Assembly (NCBI GenBank): GCA_028023455.1
Contig: JAQFVV010012416.1
Coordinates: 2,411,767 to 2,475,766, forward strand
Source of the DNA: Epiperipatus broadwayi
Taxonomy: Eukaryota > Onychophora > Udeonychophora > Euonychophora > Peripatidae
Direction of reading: 5' to 3'
Length of the DNA: 64,000 bases
Below the pieces are notes generated by a model. That model did no database searches, was not told the DNA's origin, and saw nothing but the letters and a program-made list of their open reading frames with translations. Below, in pieces: positions 29,560 through 40,707 of the stretch. The translations under genes and the position numbers were made by a program. Numbering within the stretch: the first letter of the stretch is position 1; each line of letters starts with the position of its first letter.

Positions 29560-29800
29560 ATTTCTAGTCTAATAAATACTTAATAATAATCACTAATGTA
29601 TATATCTAAGAAATGTATTGTCAAAAGTGTGAATGAAAGAACTTTGACATTTGCAGATGAATTTATAGCAATTTGTTATTATTACAACATTAAACCAAGT
29701 TGATGAAGATATGTGAGAGGTTATGATCTGAACCAGCTGAAGAATGGTAGTTCAACCAGATATATATCTTGGGGGCATTTATCTGTTTCAGATGTGTTGG
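29560..29800 (+). repeat. Family D hammerhead element, copy D6
   Basis: A plus-strand family-D copy. Its upstream phrase TTTCTAGTCTAATAAATACT recurs, diverged, at 29955 and 32762, and inverted at 47885. The ribozyme-like segment is listed separately. Confidence 0.55.
29731..29776 (+). ncRNA. Hammerhead-like ribozyme motif, family D copy D6
   Basis: The core box CUGAAGA is at 29737-29743, fitting CUGANGA. Stem II pairs UGGU (29745-29748) with ACCA (29755-29758), leaving one extra A on the 5' side. The GAAA box reads GAUA (29759-29762). The cleavage-side triplet ends in C at 29768. Stem I pairs CCAG (29733-29736) with UUGG (29769-29772), including one G-U. The GAUA change probably disables it, but the overall fold is preserved. 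Confidence 0.5.
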
Positions 29801-30007
29801 AGTATGGATGTGAAGTAGAATTTTTAAATTTATTTAAGTTTTTTAAATTTATCTAAGTTGTTAGAAATAAATTTAAAAAAGTTGTATTTAATAATTATAG
29901 ATATATTCATCCTTAATTAACCTCAAACTCTATATCTGGGCTAAAAATAATTTAGTAATTTCTAGCCTAATAAATGATTACTATTCATCATTAAAATATT
30001 TATCTAA

Positions 30008-30470
30008 AACAAGCAAAACTCTCTATACATATTGCCACTCAGTGCAAACCAGAGTAATCAATGGATGCCAGAAGGCTTATGCATAAAATCCCCATCTAGT
30101 GCTTACTCATCCAATATCCCCAGACTAGTTTCTGGCTTGTGGCCTTCATTGGTGCAGAGCCTTGGATTTGAGAGCATTGCAGCTAGATATTAGGATCTAA
30201 TGCAACCCTCCAGCAGCCATCCTTTTTATCTCTACTTAACTAGCTGCAGTGCTCTCAGATCCAAGGCTCCTCACTGATGAAGGCCACAAGCCAGAAACTA
30301 GTCTGGTGATATTGGATGAGTAGGCACTAGATAGGCATTTTATGCACAAGCTTTCTGGCATCATTGATTACTCTGACTTGCTAGTACTGAGTGGCAATAC
30401 CTATAGAGAGTTTTGCCTGTTTTAATAACAGTTAAGAACAAGCATAAGAAAGAGTGATCATGTGATAATT
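30008..30470 (-). mobile_element. Snapback hammerhead retroposon, family A copy A1
   Basis: A long inverted repeat starts AACAAGCAAAACTCTCTATA and its mirror ends near 30424 (CTATAGAGAGTTTTGCCTG). Beyond it lies a single-copy tail (30425-30470) shared, in the opposite orientation, with copies A2-A4. The whole is bounded by a perfect 12-bp direct repeat, ATATTTATCTAA, at 29996-30007 and 30471-30482, which I read as the target-site duplication. Each arm carries a hammerhead motif pointing outward; the right one is well kept and the left one (30121-30165, minus strand) is mutated. There is no coding capacity, so it must have moved with borrowed enzymes. Confidence 0.8.
30265..30309 (+). ncRNA. 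Hammerhead ribozyme motif, family A (A1 right arm)
   Basis: CUGAUGA is at 30274-30280. Stem II is GGC/GCC with loop CACAA, plus an unpaired A on each side. GAAA is at 30294-30297. A minimal stem III (A-U and C-G pairs closing UA) leads to the predicted cleavage after C30303. Stem I pairs the bases before 30274 (CUCA) with UGG after 30303. In the family consensus (compare A2 and A4, with UGGGGA) stem I extends to six pairs, UCCUCA/UGGGGA. Type I with a tiny stem III is the form reported for Penelope-like elements and retrozymes. Confidence 0.65.
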
Positions 30471-31260
30471 ATATTTATCTAACTAAATATTGTTAGATGT
30501 ATGAGTGAAAGAAATTTACACCAGTAGATTAAGTTATAGTAATAAAACTTCTTAGTATGTAATTGAATTTTAAAAACATATTATATATTTTTATTAATAA
30601 ATTGTTGCCTAAAAAAGTTCTTTTAAAATTATTGTTTACTTCTGATGTTAAGTTTGATTAGACTTTAACACAACACGCATGTCGTAGAAAGTGTAAGTCG
30701 TAATGAAATAAAATCTCATAGTAATAAAAGTTTCCTTAATGTTATTTCAAATCCCCTGATATTTTGTAATTTTATTTATCTTTTTCTTTTCTGAATAAAA
30801 GAAAATTCCTAGATTAAGAATTTCTTTTGGAATTAATTTGATTAATTCTAAAATAAAAACAACCTATTCACAATGCAATTGTGACTAAAAAGTTCAAAGT
30901 CACATTTGATTAATATTTATTTAGAATGAAACAATTATATTGACACAATAAACAGAAAAACAAATTCATCCCACTTTTCATCTTCTATTAATCTAGTCAT
31001 TTATCTATTTGTATATTTTATAAATAATAATTTTATAGTTTATCATTTCACCATGAAGTGTATAGTTTGCACAGTGGTAATTTAAAAACGACAATGCTCA
31101 AATGTCACATGACAGTGTGAGCCATAACTACTTGATTATTTTTTATATAATATTTTAGTGTGTATGCGTTATTGAGTAGCTAAACATGCATATTCGGGAG
31201 CACTTTATAGCAATGTTTCTCAAATATTGATAAATGATCTAAAATTGGATTTTTTTGTTA

Positions 31261-31368
31261 AGCGTTGTTAGCTGAGAGGTCACCGCAACCGCCTTGCAAG
31301 CAAATAGTTGGTTGCAGACGGTTGTGGGTTCGCCTCCCGGCCGATGCTATGACATATGATAAAAAAAA
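31261..31368 (+). mobile_element. tRNA-derived SINE (Ala-like head)
   Basis: AGCGTTGTTAGCTGAGAGGT is followed by the CTTGCAA anticodon-like loop, B box GGTTCGCCTCC and terminal GACATATGATAAAA. Compared with the 17236 subfamily it has an insertion after the anticodon arm. There are other copies at 32432 (minus), 32928, 33321 and 57270 (minus). Confidence 0.85.
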
Positions 31369-32431
31369 CTTTCTTTTTTTGTTTGTGTAACAATATACCT
31401 TGAAATACAGAGATATTATTTTTCTGCTAGCGGTTAGTAATACAAATGAAGATTATATAGGGATGTTGATATAGTATTAATATTGATTATTCATTAATTA
31501 CTCAAATTTACTATAGGTGGCTCTGTAACAGAATGAAATAAAATAAAATGTCCACTGCTAATGCTAATATGAAGAGTTATATGCTTTGATTACTAATTTT
31601 AATGACATTGTAAATGAGATGTGTTAAATATTTATAGTGGAATTATTTCCATTTTTTTCATGGCTGTTACAACGATGTTAGACATGCAGTGATAACCTAG
31701 TAGACTCTGAAACTCAATGTTGACCCAATTATGTTACTTTCACCATTCAAACTTTGATCTTGCTTTAAGACAGAGCAAGAATGTCAGGCTACTTGAACGT
31801 TGCAAGAATTTTTGAGCAATAAACCATTGGTTTCTTATTGTTGCAATTTTTAAATGAATGACACAACCATACGAGATATATTTTAACCATACTAATCAAA
31901 GTGTTTTTCTTGCTCTTTTAATAAATATTTCATTTTTTAGACATGTTTTTCTGTGCAATTGGGACTGTTTCAGTTACATAAGGCAGAACAACTTCCTGAT
32001 AAATAGTTTTCAAATAAGGAATTGTAAATATTGAAAATCATTTGTTCAGTAACTGGGCCAGACATTTCAGGCTTATACCATTGTCAGTTTCTTTAGTTCT
32101 GTTCGAAATTGCCTTTGTCTGTATAAAAGTGATTTTTTCCGTAACTTCCACATAAATATTTATTAACTCATAATATACTTATGAACTGAAATGATTCATT
32201 GAATAATCAAAGGCTTAATCATTGCACTGAGTTTTACTTTGTTAATATTTAGCATATACTTATTTTGATTGTTGGCTTTAATAATAGTATAGACTATATA
32301 AAAAGTCTTCAAAAAGTACTTATATGGATTATTCATTAATGAATTCTATAGGAGCAGATGATTCTCAAAATAAAGCATACTGAGTATGATAGAGATCTGT
32401 CTTATAGTAATTACAATGTAAAGAACTTAAT

Positions 32432-32532
32432 TTTTTTTCCATGTGTCAAAGCATCGGCCAAGAAGCGAACCCGCAAACCCCTGACAACTGCTTGTAAGGC
32501 AGCTGCTGATCACTTGATCACTAACGATTGAC
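32432..32532 (-). mobile_element. tRNA-derived SINE, full length with TSD
   Basis: On the minus strand it reads from a tRNA-like head to an A-tail (seen as T8 at 32432). It is flanked by a perfect 12-bp duplication, AAAGAACTTAAT, at 32420-32431 and 32533-32544, which fixes both ends of the element at about 101 bp. Confidence 0.9.
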
Positions 32533-32927
32533 AAAGAACTTAATCTGGCAGTAGTACTAAATAAGATATATTTTTATATTATGTAGATTAAATTAGAGAT
32601 ATTAAATAACAATAAATAGCATTTGTTATTACTGTAAACATGCAAGCAATTTAAGAAGTGTGTAAAGTTAAATATAATCCTTCTTGACATCGTCATAATT
32701 TTAGATAGATTGAATACAGTAAATGACAAGTCTAATAATCAACTAAAAACCTGTAGAGTATAATCTCTAGTCTAATGAATACTAAGAAAAGTTGTTATAC
32801 ATTCAATTAAAAATCTTTTTGTGTAAAAATACCAAAATCTTATACATTAAAAAACGTAACAGTAATATAAAAGCAAATACCATTAATTTTGCATTTTGCA
32901 AGGAAATAAAAAAAACTACATAAAAAT

Positions 32928-33030
32928 AGTCTTGCATTGTTAGCCGAGTATCGCAGCTGCCATGCAAGCAAGTAGTTGGTTGCAGACAGTTGTGGGTTTG
33001 CGTCCCGACTGATGCTATGACATATGAAAG
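32928..33030 (+). mobile_element. tRNA-derived SINE, full length with 20-bp TSD
   Basis: It is flanked by a perfect 20-bp duplication, AAAAAAAACTACATAAAAAT, at 32908-32927 and 33031-33050. The body is the same subfamily as 31261, with mutated A and B boxes (GTTTGCGTCCC). The long perfect duplication suggests a fairly recent insertion. Confidence 0.9.
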
Positions 33031-33320
33031 AAAAAAAACTACATAAAAATAAAAAGCTTATAAAAGAAAAATATTGTTAACATCAATAATAAGAATAACA
33101 ATACAGTGGATTTGAAGTAACCCAGAAAAATGTTATATGGGATGAACAAATGGAAAAGAATCAAGAAAATGAAAAAATAAAACGTGTTCCAGTTCATATA
33201 TCCTAAGTAAATATGTCTTTATCATGTCTTAATAATATTTTTTTTTTCAGATATAATTAATCCAATGGAATCCTCACAAATAAAGCAAAAAGATAAAAAT
33301 AAGCATGAAAAGACTTTGTC

Positions 33321-33430
33321 AAGCATTGTTAGCTGAGAGGTCAGTGCAGTCACCTTGCAAGCAAGCAGTTAGTTGCAGACGGTTGTTGCGGGTTCGCCTC
33401 CCGGCCAACGCTCTGACATATGAAAAAAAA
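33321..33430 (+). mobile_element. tRNA-derived SINE
   Basis: AAGCATTGTTAGCTGAGAGG through GGTTCGCCTCCCGGCCAACG and an A-rich tail ending near 33430. It is the third plus-strand copy within 2.2 kb. No clean target-site duplication was found. Confidence 0.85.
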
Positions 33431-33479
33431 AGAAACAAACATACTCTCCAACATTTATTAATGATTATAATACAAAATT

Positions 33480-34215
33480 TATAGACTTCAGTTCCATCAG
33501 AAAAATAATGAAACTAACAAACTGAAATACCCTTTTTTTTCTAAACAAAATAATTATTAACTGCAAATAGTTTTTCATCTATCACATCAATCATTAGCAT
33601 TATAGAAAATTATGAGTTATCTGACAGTCATCCTATATTATCCTATCCTTCTTTATCAGACTGTTTAAAAAAACTACACAAACATGATCTGATTAAAATA
33701 ATTAAATTCCCAGCCACATTCCATAAATGAATATTTACAGGATTGGAATACTTCTCAAAACAACAGATAAAGAAGGCAGAAAACATTGTTAAGCATCATA
33801 ATTTAAAAAGGGTATATTATGTTACTAAAAATCCAATCAAAACATTATTAAGCATCTGAATTTTGAATAAAGTATATTATGTTACCTAAAGATCTAAACA
33901 AATTGAAATTCCTACACACTCTTGGAAAATCACATTAGAATTAAAACAACACCTTTCCAGATAAATTTCCTTATCACATTTTTATGCACTCTATTCCTAT
34001 CTTTATTAGTATTAAAAGTTGGAAAATCCTATGATTCAGAAGTTCCCGATTTGGTCATATCATCTCTCAATGCAGTGCTAGAAATTATTATAGTTGTGGC
34101 AAAATAGTCAAGTTTGGTGTACAAAGGCCTATGCAATAGTCTAATAAAGTTTTTATAAACAGAATGCCCACCTTAGAAATAAGCTATTACAGAACAATAA
34201 TACTTTCCCTGTAAT
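33480..34215. other. Unassigned stretch with a 58-bp tandem duplication
   Basis: Two adjacent copies at 33781-33838 and 33839-33897 share AACATT, TTAAGCATC, GTATATTATGTTAC and GATCTAA-like blocks. The 61-codon frame at 33922-34107 follows. I recognise no domain in it, though its position between repeats suggests old transposon coding sequence. Confidence 0.35.
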
Positions 34216-34217
34216 TC

Positions 34218-34609
34218 TAAACCATTAAACATCACATGATCACCATTTCTTATGCTTGCTCATAATTGTTATTAAAACAGGCACAACTGTCTATACAATA
34301 GTGCCACTCAGTGCAAGCCAGAGTAATCAATGGATGCCAGAAGGCTTGTGCATAAAATCATATCTAGTGCCTACTCATTCATTATCTCCAGACTAGTTGC
34401 TTGTGGCTTTCATCAGTGAGGAGCTTTGGATCTGAGTACAATCAGATTCAAGGCTCCTTACTAATGAAAACCACAAGCTAGAAACTAGTCTGGGGATAAT
34501 GGATGAGTAGGCAATAGATAGAGTTTTATGCACAAGTCTTCTGGCATCCATTGATTACTCTGGCTTGCATTGAGTGGCACTATTGTATGAAGAGTTTTGC
34601 CTGTTTTTA
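34218..34609 (+). mobile_element. Snapback hammerhead retroposon, family A copy A2
   Basis: A unique tail (AAACCATTAAACATCACATG onward) is followed by an inverted repeat from about 34273 (TAAAACAGGC) to about 34609 (GTTTTGCCTGTT). The right-arm hammerhead (34451-34500) has CUGAUGA changed to CUAAUGA. The left-arm one (minus, about 34382-34420) keeps CUGAUGA but has a deletion across the GAAA box. The target-site duplication is not resolved. Confidence 0.7.
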
Positions 34610-34782
34610 ATTTCAGTCTACAAATAACATCTATTCCGAATTTAATGAAAGACAAATTAATCAAACATACAACTATAATGACATATTGACAGATACACTA
34701 CCTGATACTAACAATTTTAAAAATCAGTATCAGAATTCACAATGACACACTGAGGATTCAATTCTACTTTTTAATCAAGACA

Positions 34783-34783
<1 letters not shown>

Positions 34784-34814
<31 letters not shown>
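34784..34814. repeat. (AT)n microsatellite
   Basis: An uninterrupted AT dinucleotide run of about 31 bp. Confidence 0.95.
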
Positions 34815-34818
<4 letters not shown>

Positions 34819-34855
34819 ACATAAGATACCAGTTATTAAAACTGCCACAATAAAT

Positions 34856-35363
34856 GTGTGTGGACTGAATTCTTATAATAAAATTTCACAGCTAAGCCAA
34901 TTTCTAGATAATCACCTTGGTAATAATATCTTTATCATTAGAGAAAAAATTTCTTTGCCAACCAAATCAATTCTTGTTAACACTCTAAACAGTAAGTATA
35001 TATTTGTACATAAGCCCAACATCAGATTAGCCCAAGACATAGGCATTCTAATAAGTGTACAACTTCCATTAATAAAATTAAACATATTCAGGCTAGCATA
35101 TTTGTATTATACTCACTATGGTGTACCAGATGTACACTTATGTATGGACTGGACACAAAACACCCTAATACATTTATAAACAAAATTGATATTATACACA
35201 CAAGGGATGAAAAAATTTCATTGTCCAACATTTTCTCAGACACCTGGTCACTAATGCAACTGTTAGAGTGATATCCTTCATTGATGATGTCCTGATAATC
35301 TTTAGAGGCTTTAGAATACACTCCTTGTTTGTCAGATTTTGAACCAATTCCATATGCTAACAT
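34856..35363. other. Unrecognised overlapping small frames
   Basis: A 107-codon plus frame (34856-35179) and a 91-codon minus frame (35088-35363) overlap at their 3' ends. Neither is strongly low-complexity and neither shows a domain I know. The plus frame lies downstream of copy A2 and could be part of a retroelement. I cannot support a function. Confidence 0.2.
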
Positions 35364-35968
35364 AATCTATAATACAAGTTTGTAAATGGTAGTTATCTAT
35401 AGGTCAAAAACTTCTTTCATTCTTCACAGGAACTTATTAATTCTTTCTTGAAATTTCCAATTAATATATATCAAAAAGTTATCACTTGAATTGATGTCAT
35501 TATCAGCAAGTTCAATGCAACAATAAAAGCCTTCTACTCAAAAATGCTTTATCATATAATAAGAGTTTATATTGTTATTGCAAATTCTCGATGGTATATT
35601 TTCTTTCTATAGTACATTGATGCATCATTTAAAAACTACCATTCAAAGTCTCATGTCCATAACAAGTTACTTTTTTGAGGATGATCCACACATCTTTTAT
35701 CAATTTCAATAGGATGTTTATTTTTCAGTAAAAAGAGTTAATATGTCCTTAATTATTTATCTCTTATCTCAGAGCTAAAATATACATTGCAATCTTAGTT
35801 AATTTCTAAAAATTATTTTCCCACTAATACCATGTTTTTCTATCTTTTAATATGCACAAATGATCATATTATATATTATATTTGTTGGAACTATATAATA
35901 TCAAATATCTAGTTCATATTACATTTAGAAAGAAAAAAATCGTAATAGATATCTATGAAGAACTTTGT

Positions 35969-36245
35969 CAATTGCCAAAATTTTAACCAGATTCTAAGGC
36001 ATATCTATGTATTCCTCAGTTGTAGCCAAAATTTCTATATAGCATATTATCAGGAACAATTTCTTAAAAATGCTGTTCCCATCAATTGATTTAAATTAAA
36101 TCTTTAGTTGATACCAACTGCCAAAACTTTATAGATCCCAAAAAGTGTATTCCTTAGTTGTAATTGAAATTTCTGTTTTATTTATTATTAGGAACAATTC
36201 CTATTATCAAATGATACAAAATCAAATCTTTATTCAGAATATATG
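35969..36245. repeat. 138-bp tandem duplication, diverged
   Basis: Two units start at about 35969 and 36107. Both contain a GCCAAAA-T-TT-A block, TGTATTCCT.AGTTGTA (36008 and 36146) and AGGAACAATT. Sequence between them is diverged, so the duplication is old. Confidence 0.55.
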
Positions 36246-36836
36246 CTATACATCTTTTAAATCTGTCTATACTTCTTATCCTTATGCCTCTCTTTATTTC
36301 ATAAGCATATAATTAATATCAAGCAATTGCTTAAAAAAATATTAACTTCTTTTCATTTAAAGCTATCTTTCATTCTTTATTATCACTGTAATTATTCATT
36401 TAACTTGATAGCTGTTCAATCATTTTTAAATGCAAGAAATACATCATTCTTAAAAAATAATAAAGAATCGTTTAATATGTACTTAAATGCTCTCAAATTC
36501 TTATCTCGAAACATTACAAAGAATATTTGGCAATATAATATTATTCTGACTTACACATTACTTTAGTATTAATCCATTATGCTATTAGTATTCAAAGCAA
36601 GCTTATTTACCAATGCATTTATATATAAAGTGTATAAGTAGTAAATAAGTTACCCATCCACCTATATAAAATATTACTTTCTTCAAATTAGAACCATTCT
36701 TCATTTGATAAACAAACAATTATATTGTTTATATTTTCATATGTTGTGTTTAATTTGTTATATAATGTAAATTTATTTTCTTGTAGATATATTAATACTT
36801 GCTAAAGCGATTAATATATATTGTATCTGAACTTGT

Positions 36837-37130
36837 TTCAGTCCCATATGGCTATTTAAGTTAGATAGCTGGATTGGAAGACATATGGATGTCTGAAAAT
36901 TTCAGATTTTCTACTTAATAGTCATCCATTAGATAAAGTTCTGGGCTTGTTCTGGTATTTTTAATCTAATGATTGAATATCCTGGCACCTCACTGAAGAT
37001 GCCAGTAGCAGAAACTGATCTGGGATTGGGGCTATTCTGCAAAGCTTGTTAAGAGCTTATTTGCAAGCTCTTTATATAACATTAATACTTGTATATAATT
37101 TTCTATTAATAAAGTTTTATATATATATAA
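36837..37130 (+). repeat. Diverged monomer (family B) next to the 418-bp array
   Basis: CAGTCCCATATGGCTAT, then GGAAGACATATGG and TCTGAAAATT, align with CAGACCCATATAGATAT, GAAGACTTTACTGG and TCTGAAAAATT of the tandem unit. It is therefore an older relative in the same orientation, ending in its own hammerhead motif and an A/T-rich junction. Downstream is a small hairpin, AGAGCTTATTTGCAAGCTCT. Confidence 0.6.
36988..37026 (+). ncRNA. Hammerhead ribozyme motif, family B
   Basis: CUGAAGA is at 36993-36999. Stem II is UGC (37000-37002) paired with GCA (37008-37010) around loop CAGUA. GAAA is at 37011-37014. The minimal stem III closes CUGA, and cleavage is predicted after C37020. Stem I pairs CUCA (36989-36992) with UGGG (37021-37024), including one U-G. 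All core boxes fit the hammerhead consensus. Confidence 0.6.
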
Positions 37131-37448
37131 TATTTTACACTTGTTTCGGCAGTTTTGGTAAAGACGCCATCTATTGATCATAAATAACAAGTGATAGCAG
37201 GTTACGTGACTAACTTGTTTTTATTTTTCATAAATGTACCTTTAAAGTTTTCTTGCAATGATATATATTGCAGAGACTTTGACTATGTGGTGAAACTGAA
37301 CTGAGATCAGACCCATATAGATATCTAGCTTGCTAGGCTGAGTTTGAAGACTTTACTGGTCTGAAAAATTCACGCTTGCAAACTGATATAAACGTTTTGC
37401 ATAAACGCTTGAGAGTCAGTCTTTAGACCTAGTTTCTATAGCTCTATC

Positions 37449-37495
37449 CTTCCACTGACGAAAGCAAACCAGCTTTAAATCAGCTGATCTGGAGG
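37449..37495 (+). ncRNA. Hammerhead ribozyme motif C1 (mutated GAAA box)
   Basis: CUGACGA is at 37455-37461. Stem II is AAGC/GCUU with a six-base loop. The GAAA box reads UAAA (37476-37479). Stem III is the palindromic hairpin AUCAGCUGAU, and cleavage is predicted after C37489. Stem I pairs CUUCCA (37449-37454) with UGGAGG (37490-37495). Loss of the invariant G of GAAA should impair this copy, in contrast to C2. Confidence 0.75.
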
Positions 37496-37866
37496 TGAGC
37501 AAAATGAAAGAGGTAGTTAATTCTGACTCCTTTTGCGTTTATGTAAAAATATTTTACACTTGTTTCGGCGGTTTTGGTAAAGACGCCATCTATTGATCAT
37601 AAATAACAAGTGATAGCAGGTTACGTGACTAACTTGTTTTATTTTTCATAAATGTACCTTTAAAGTTTTCTTGCAATGATATATATTGCAGAGACTTTGA
37701 CTATGTGGTGAAACTGAACTGAGATCAGACCCATATAGATATCTAGCTTGCTAGGCTGAGTTTGAAGACTTTACCGGTCTGAAAAATTCACGCTTGCAAA
37801 CTGATATAAACATTTTGCATAAACGGTTGAGAGTCAGTCTTTAGACCTAGTTTCTATAGCTCTATC

Positions 37867-37913
37867 CTTCCACTGACGAAAGCAAACCAGCTTGAAATCA
37901 GCTGATCTGGAGG
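37867..37913 (+). ncRNA. Hammerhead ribozyme motif C2 (intact core)
   Basis: This is the best ribozyme candidate in the window. CUGACGA is at 37873-37879. Stem II is AAGC (37880-37883) with GCUU (37890-37893) around loop AAACCA. GAAA is at 37894-37897. Stem III is AUC/GAU closing AGCU, and the cleavage site is after C37907 (NUH triplet AUC). Stem I pairs CUUCCA (37867-37872) with UGGAGG (37908-37913), six pairs including one U-G. Every invariant core base of the hammerhead is present. Confidence 0.8.
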
Positions 37914-38099
37914 TGAGCAAAATGAAAGAGGTAGTTAATTCTGACTCCTTTTGCGTTTATGTAAAAATATTTTACACTTGTTTCGGCGGTTTTGGTAAAG
38001 ACGCCATCTATTGATCATAAATAACAAGTGATAGCAGGTTACGTGACTAACTTGTTTTTATTTTTCATATATATATATATAAAGAGTCTAGATGACTCT

Positions 38100-39073
38100 G
38101 CTTTGGAAAAAATAGTTGAGTTAATTTTTATATAGAGTATCTTTTATGATACCTTTATTTATATGTTTTCAAAAGAATTTGCAGTAGTGTGAAGATTATT
38201 TAATATGTTTAAAATAAAATAAATTAAATATTTTAAAATATCTATAATATTATAAAACAAGAACAAATAAGAAAATAAATAAATGAAATATTCTTTCCTA
38301 TTACTAAACATAAAAATTTAAAAAATATAATACAATAATAAAATAATTTATTTTGATATATTCTACATACGTTGAATGTTAGTGTTTCTACAATATATTG
38401 AACACTTAAATAATAATTTCATATTATTTACTCTGTATATAAATTAAAATAATAGAAATTTTCAATCTTCAAATTAAAAGGATGCCAATCAGCAAGCTTA
38501 TAAATCAACAAAGTTTAAAGGATGGAATGGTATCATTCAATCTTTTCATAGTTGACATTTATATAACTAAGTGGAAGATATAGTTATTTCCATTCTCTCT
38601 TTCTCTCTTTATATATATATCCATGAAAGAGATATATGCCACGCTATTAGTTTTGATGAGATTACAGTTGACTTCTTTGAAAGCAATGAAATAAAAAGAA
38701 TTAAAGTATCTTTATTAGTAAAAATATATAATTCTGAAGCAATTAATTTAAGAGTTCTTTCAATATTAAGAGTGTGGGGGTTGTAATTTGGAATTGTGGG
38801 GAATAGTTAGTATATATTTGTTGATATGTTTTTAGTCCTTTGCACTTGAGAGGTCTTCTTTGATTTGTTATGTTTTTTGTCCTTTGCACTTGAGAGGTCT
38901 TTTTTGGCAGAGAAACCAATCATTGTGTTATAGAGTTCAGTTTCTTTGACTAGTCTCATTTAATTTTGAATTTGAAAATTTTAATTATTTTTATTGACTA
39001 GTTTAGCTTTGGACTTTTAATATATAGGTACATATTTGCTTATACTGTATATTTCATATACAGATATATAATT
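38100..39073. other. Unassigned AT-rich stretch with a 44-bp direct repeat
   Basis: GTCCTTTGCACTTGAGAGGT occurs at 38835 and again at 38879 (period 44), within otherwise AT-rich DNA. The frame at 38571-38786 is unrecognised. Confidence 0.4.
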
Positions 39074-39178
39074 AGAGGGATTTGAATTCAGAATTTTTCA
39101 GTCTATTCATGTGCATCAGTTGCTTGAGATGAAGTGAAGAATGAATAGACTGAAAATTCTTTAATTCCAATCCCTTTT
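39074..39178. repeat. Small snapback repeat
   Basis: The left arm 39074-39110 (GGGATTTGAATTCAGAATTT, then TTCAGTCTATTCAT) is nearly reverse-complementary to 39141-39178, with a 30-bp loop. Possible MITE or retroposon hairpin; no duplication of flanks was identified. Confidence 0.65.
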
Positions 39179-39618
39179 AATGACATATATGTATACACAT
39201 ATATAATTATGTTTCCATACTTTGCCATTCTAGATATTAACCTAAAATAATATTCATACAGAGTTCAAATATAAAATTTTTAATAATATTATTGTATCGA
39301 ATATATTTTTGACATTTTCATGTCATATTCATGTTCAGTCCACTGAGAACATTAATTTTCACTGATATGAATATTATTAATTTTTTGATCATTACACATT
39401 CATTTTGTGTAATGAACTAAGCCTCTTTTATTTTGCGTTTGCCATCGCTTCTCTCTTCACATACAACTCTACCAGCACTTGGATCACAACTGTGGTCATG
39501 TTGTCTCCTTATGATTGAGAAAGATAGATGAATTAGATGTTTCAGGCTTAATCTTAGATTTCTTATATCCCGTGTGTGTGCAAATTTTAAATTATAATAA
39601 TGGTAGAATAACAATATG

Positions 39619-39752
39619 TATATTATTTAAACAGGACTTTTGATTACGTAGTAATTAATATCAATTGAAGTAACATAGTCTTTTTTTATTTTTTTACTTC
39701 AATTGAAATGATTATAATGCCATTGAAAGTACTTCTGTTTAAATAGTATATA
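39619..39752. repeat. Small snapback repeat
   Basis: ATTTAAACAGGACTTTTGAT near 39624 mirrors AAAGTACTTCTGTTTAAATA near 39725. Inner arms TCAATTGAAGTAA and TTACTTCAATTGA flank a T-rich loop. Confidence 0.65.
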
Positions 39753-40707
39753 TATATTGTTATTGTCTGCTATTATCATAATTTAAAATTTGCATATAGG
39801 ATAATTTGCATATAATATAATTTTTGATGGATAACTTGTTTCTTTACGTTTATATATTTAAACACGAGTTACATTTTTGGATAATTGCTTGTTAACTTTA
39901 ATATGAGACAAACAATGTATTCCATATATGAATAAAAAGGACAAAATAAAACTTATTTTAAATGTCTTTAAATTGCTGTTGCACTAGTGTTTCCCAATGC
40001 GATTTATTGTGTGGATTTAACTAAAAAAAAATACTGGAGTCCTCCAATACTTACATGTGACAATCATATGCCAGGATTAAAGAAAAGCAATACCAAATCA
40101 AATCATACTGAAATTAATAGCTATGCTTATTCAATGGATCAACTAGGATAAATGTTATTTTTTTAATGAATTTCATTTAACGTATAATAAATAATTTTGT
40201 AAATTTTATGAAAAAAAGTTAAGAAAACATATATAAAAAAGATAGACTAAATTAAGAAATAGTATATACTATTTGCTTCTGTGGACTTAATTCATCTCAG
40301 TTATTTACAAAGCATCATTATATTATAATATAACTTTAAATTTAGATTCTACGATAAACTATATTACATGAGAAGGTTTATCAAGGCAAACTATCACCGA
40401 TGTTATTTATGTATTATTACCTGCCTATTAACCCAACATCAACAGGCAAAAATATAATAGACATGAAGGTGATAACATCTTCAACACAACTCCTCTTCAT
40501 TGGTTACTTTATATGATATACAATCCTCTGCAATAATGACAATATTTTTTTTCCAATCTTATTTTGAATTGACTTACACTATTTTGTGACTATTCTCCAA
40601 ACTAAAAAAAAGCAACTTTATTTTTTTCATAATTAATTTATTTTAAATAAATATTTACTATAATCACACTTTCATTTAAAAAAGAAACCATTGCATTCTT
40701 TTATCTT

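Larger units (their letters stand above)
37131..38068 (+). repeat. 418-bp tandem repeat with hammerheads (retrozyme-like, family C)
   Basis: Unit 1 is 37131-37549 (419 bp), unit 2 is 37550-37967 (418 bp), and unit 3 is truncated at about 38068 where (AT)n begins. Each unit opens with TATTTTACACTTGTTTCGGC. I count six differences between units 1 and 2 (five substitutions and one T-tract indel). Each complete unit carries one hammerhead motif near its 3' end, so the two predicted cleavage sites are exactly 418 nt apart, and a transcript would release a 418-nt monomer. This tandem-copies-plus-type-I-hammerhead plan is that of retrozymes and of Penelope-like terminal repeats. There is no coding frame. 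Confidence 0.85.

Noticed and set aside
37131-38068. CRISPR-like array or simple satellite
   Set aside because: The units are ~418 bp with no repeat/spacer alternation, there are only 2.2 copies, and hammerhead motifs explain the structure better.
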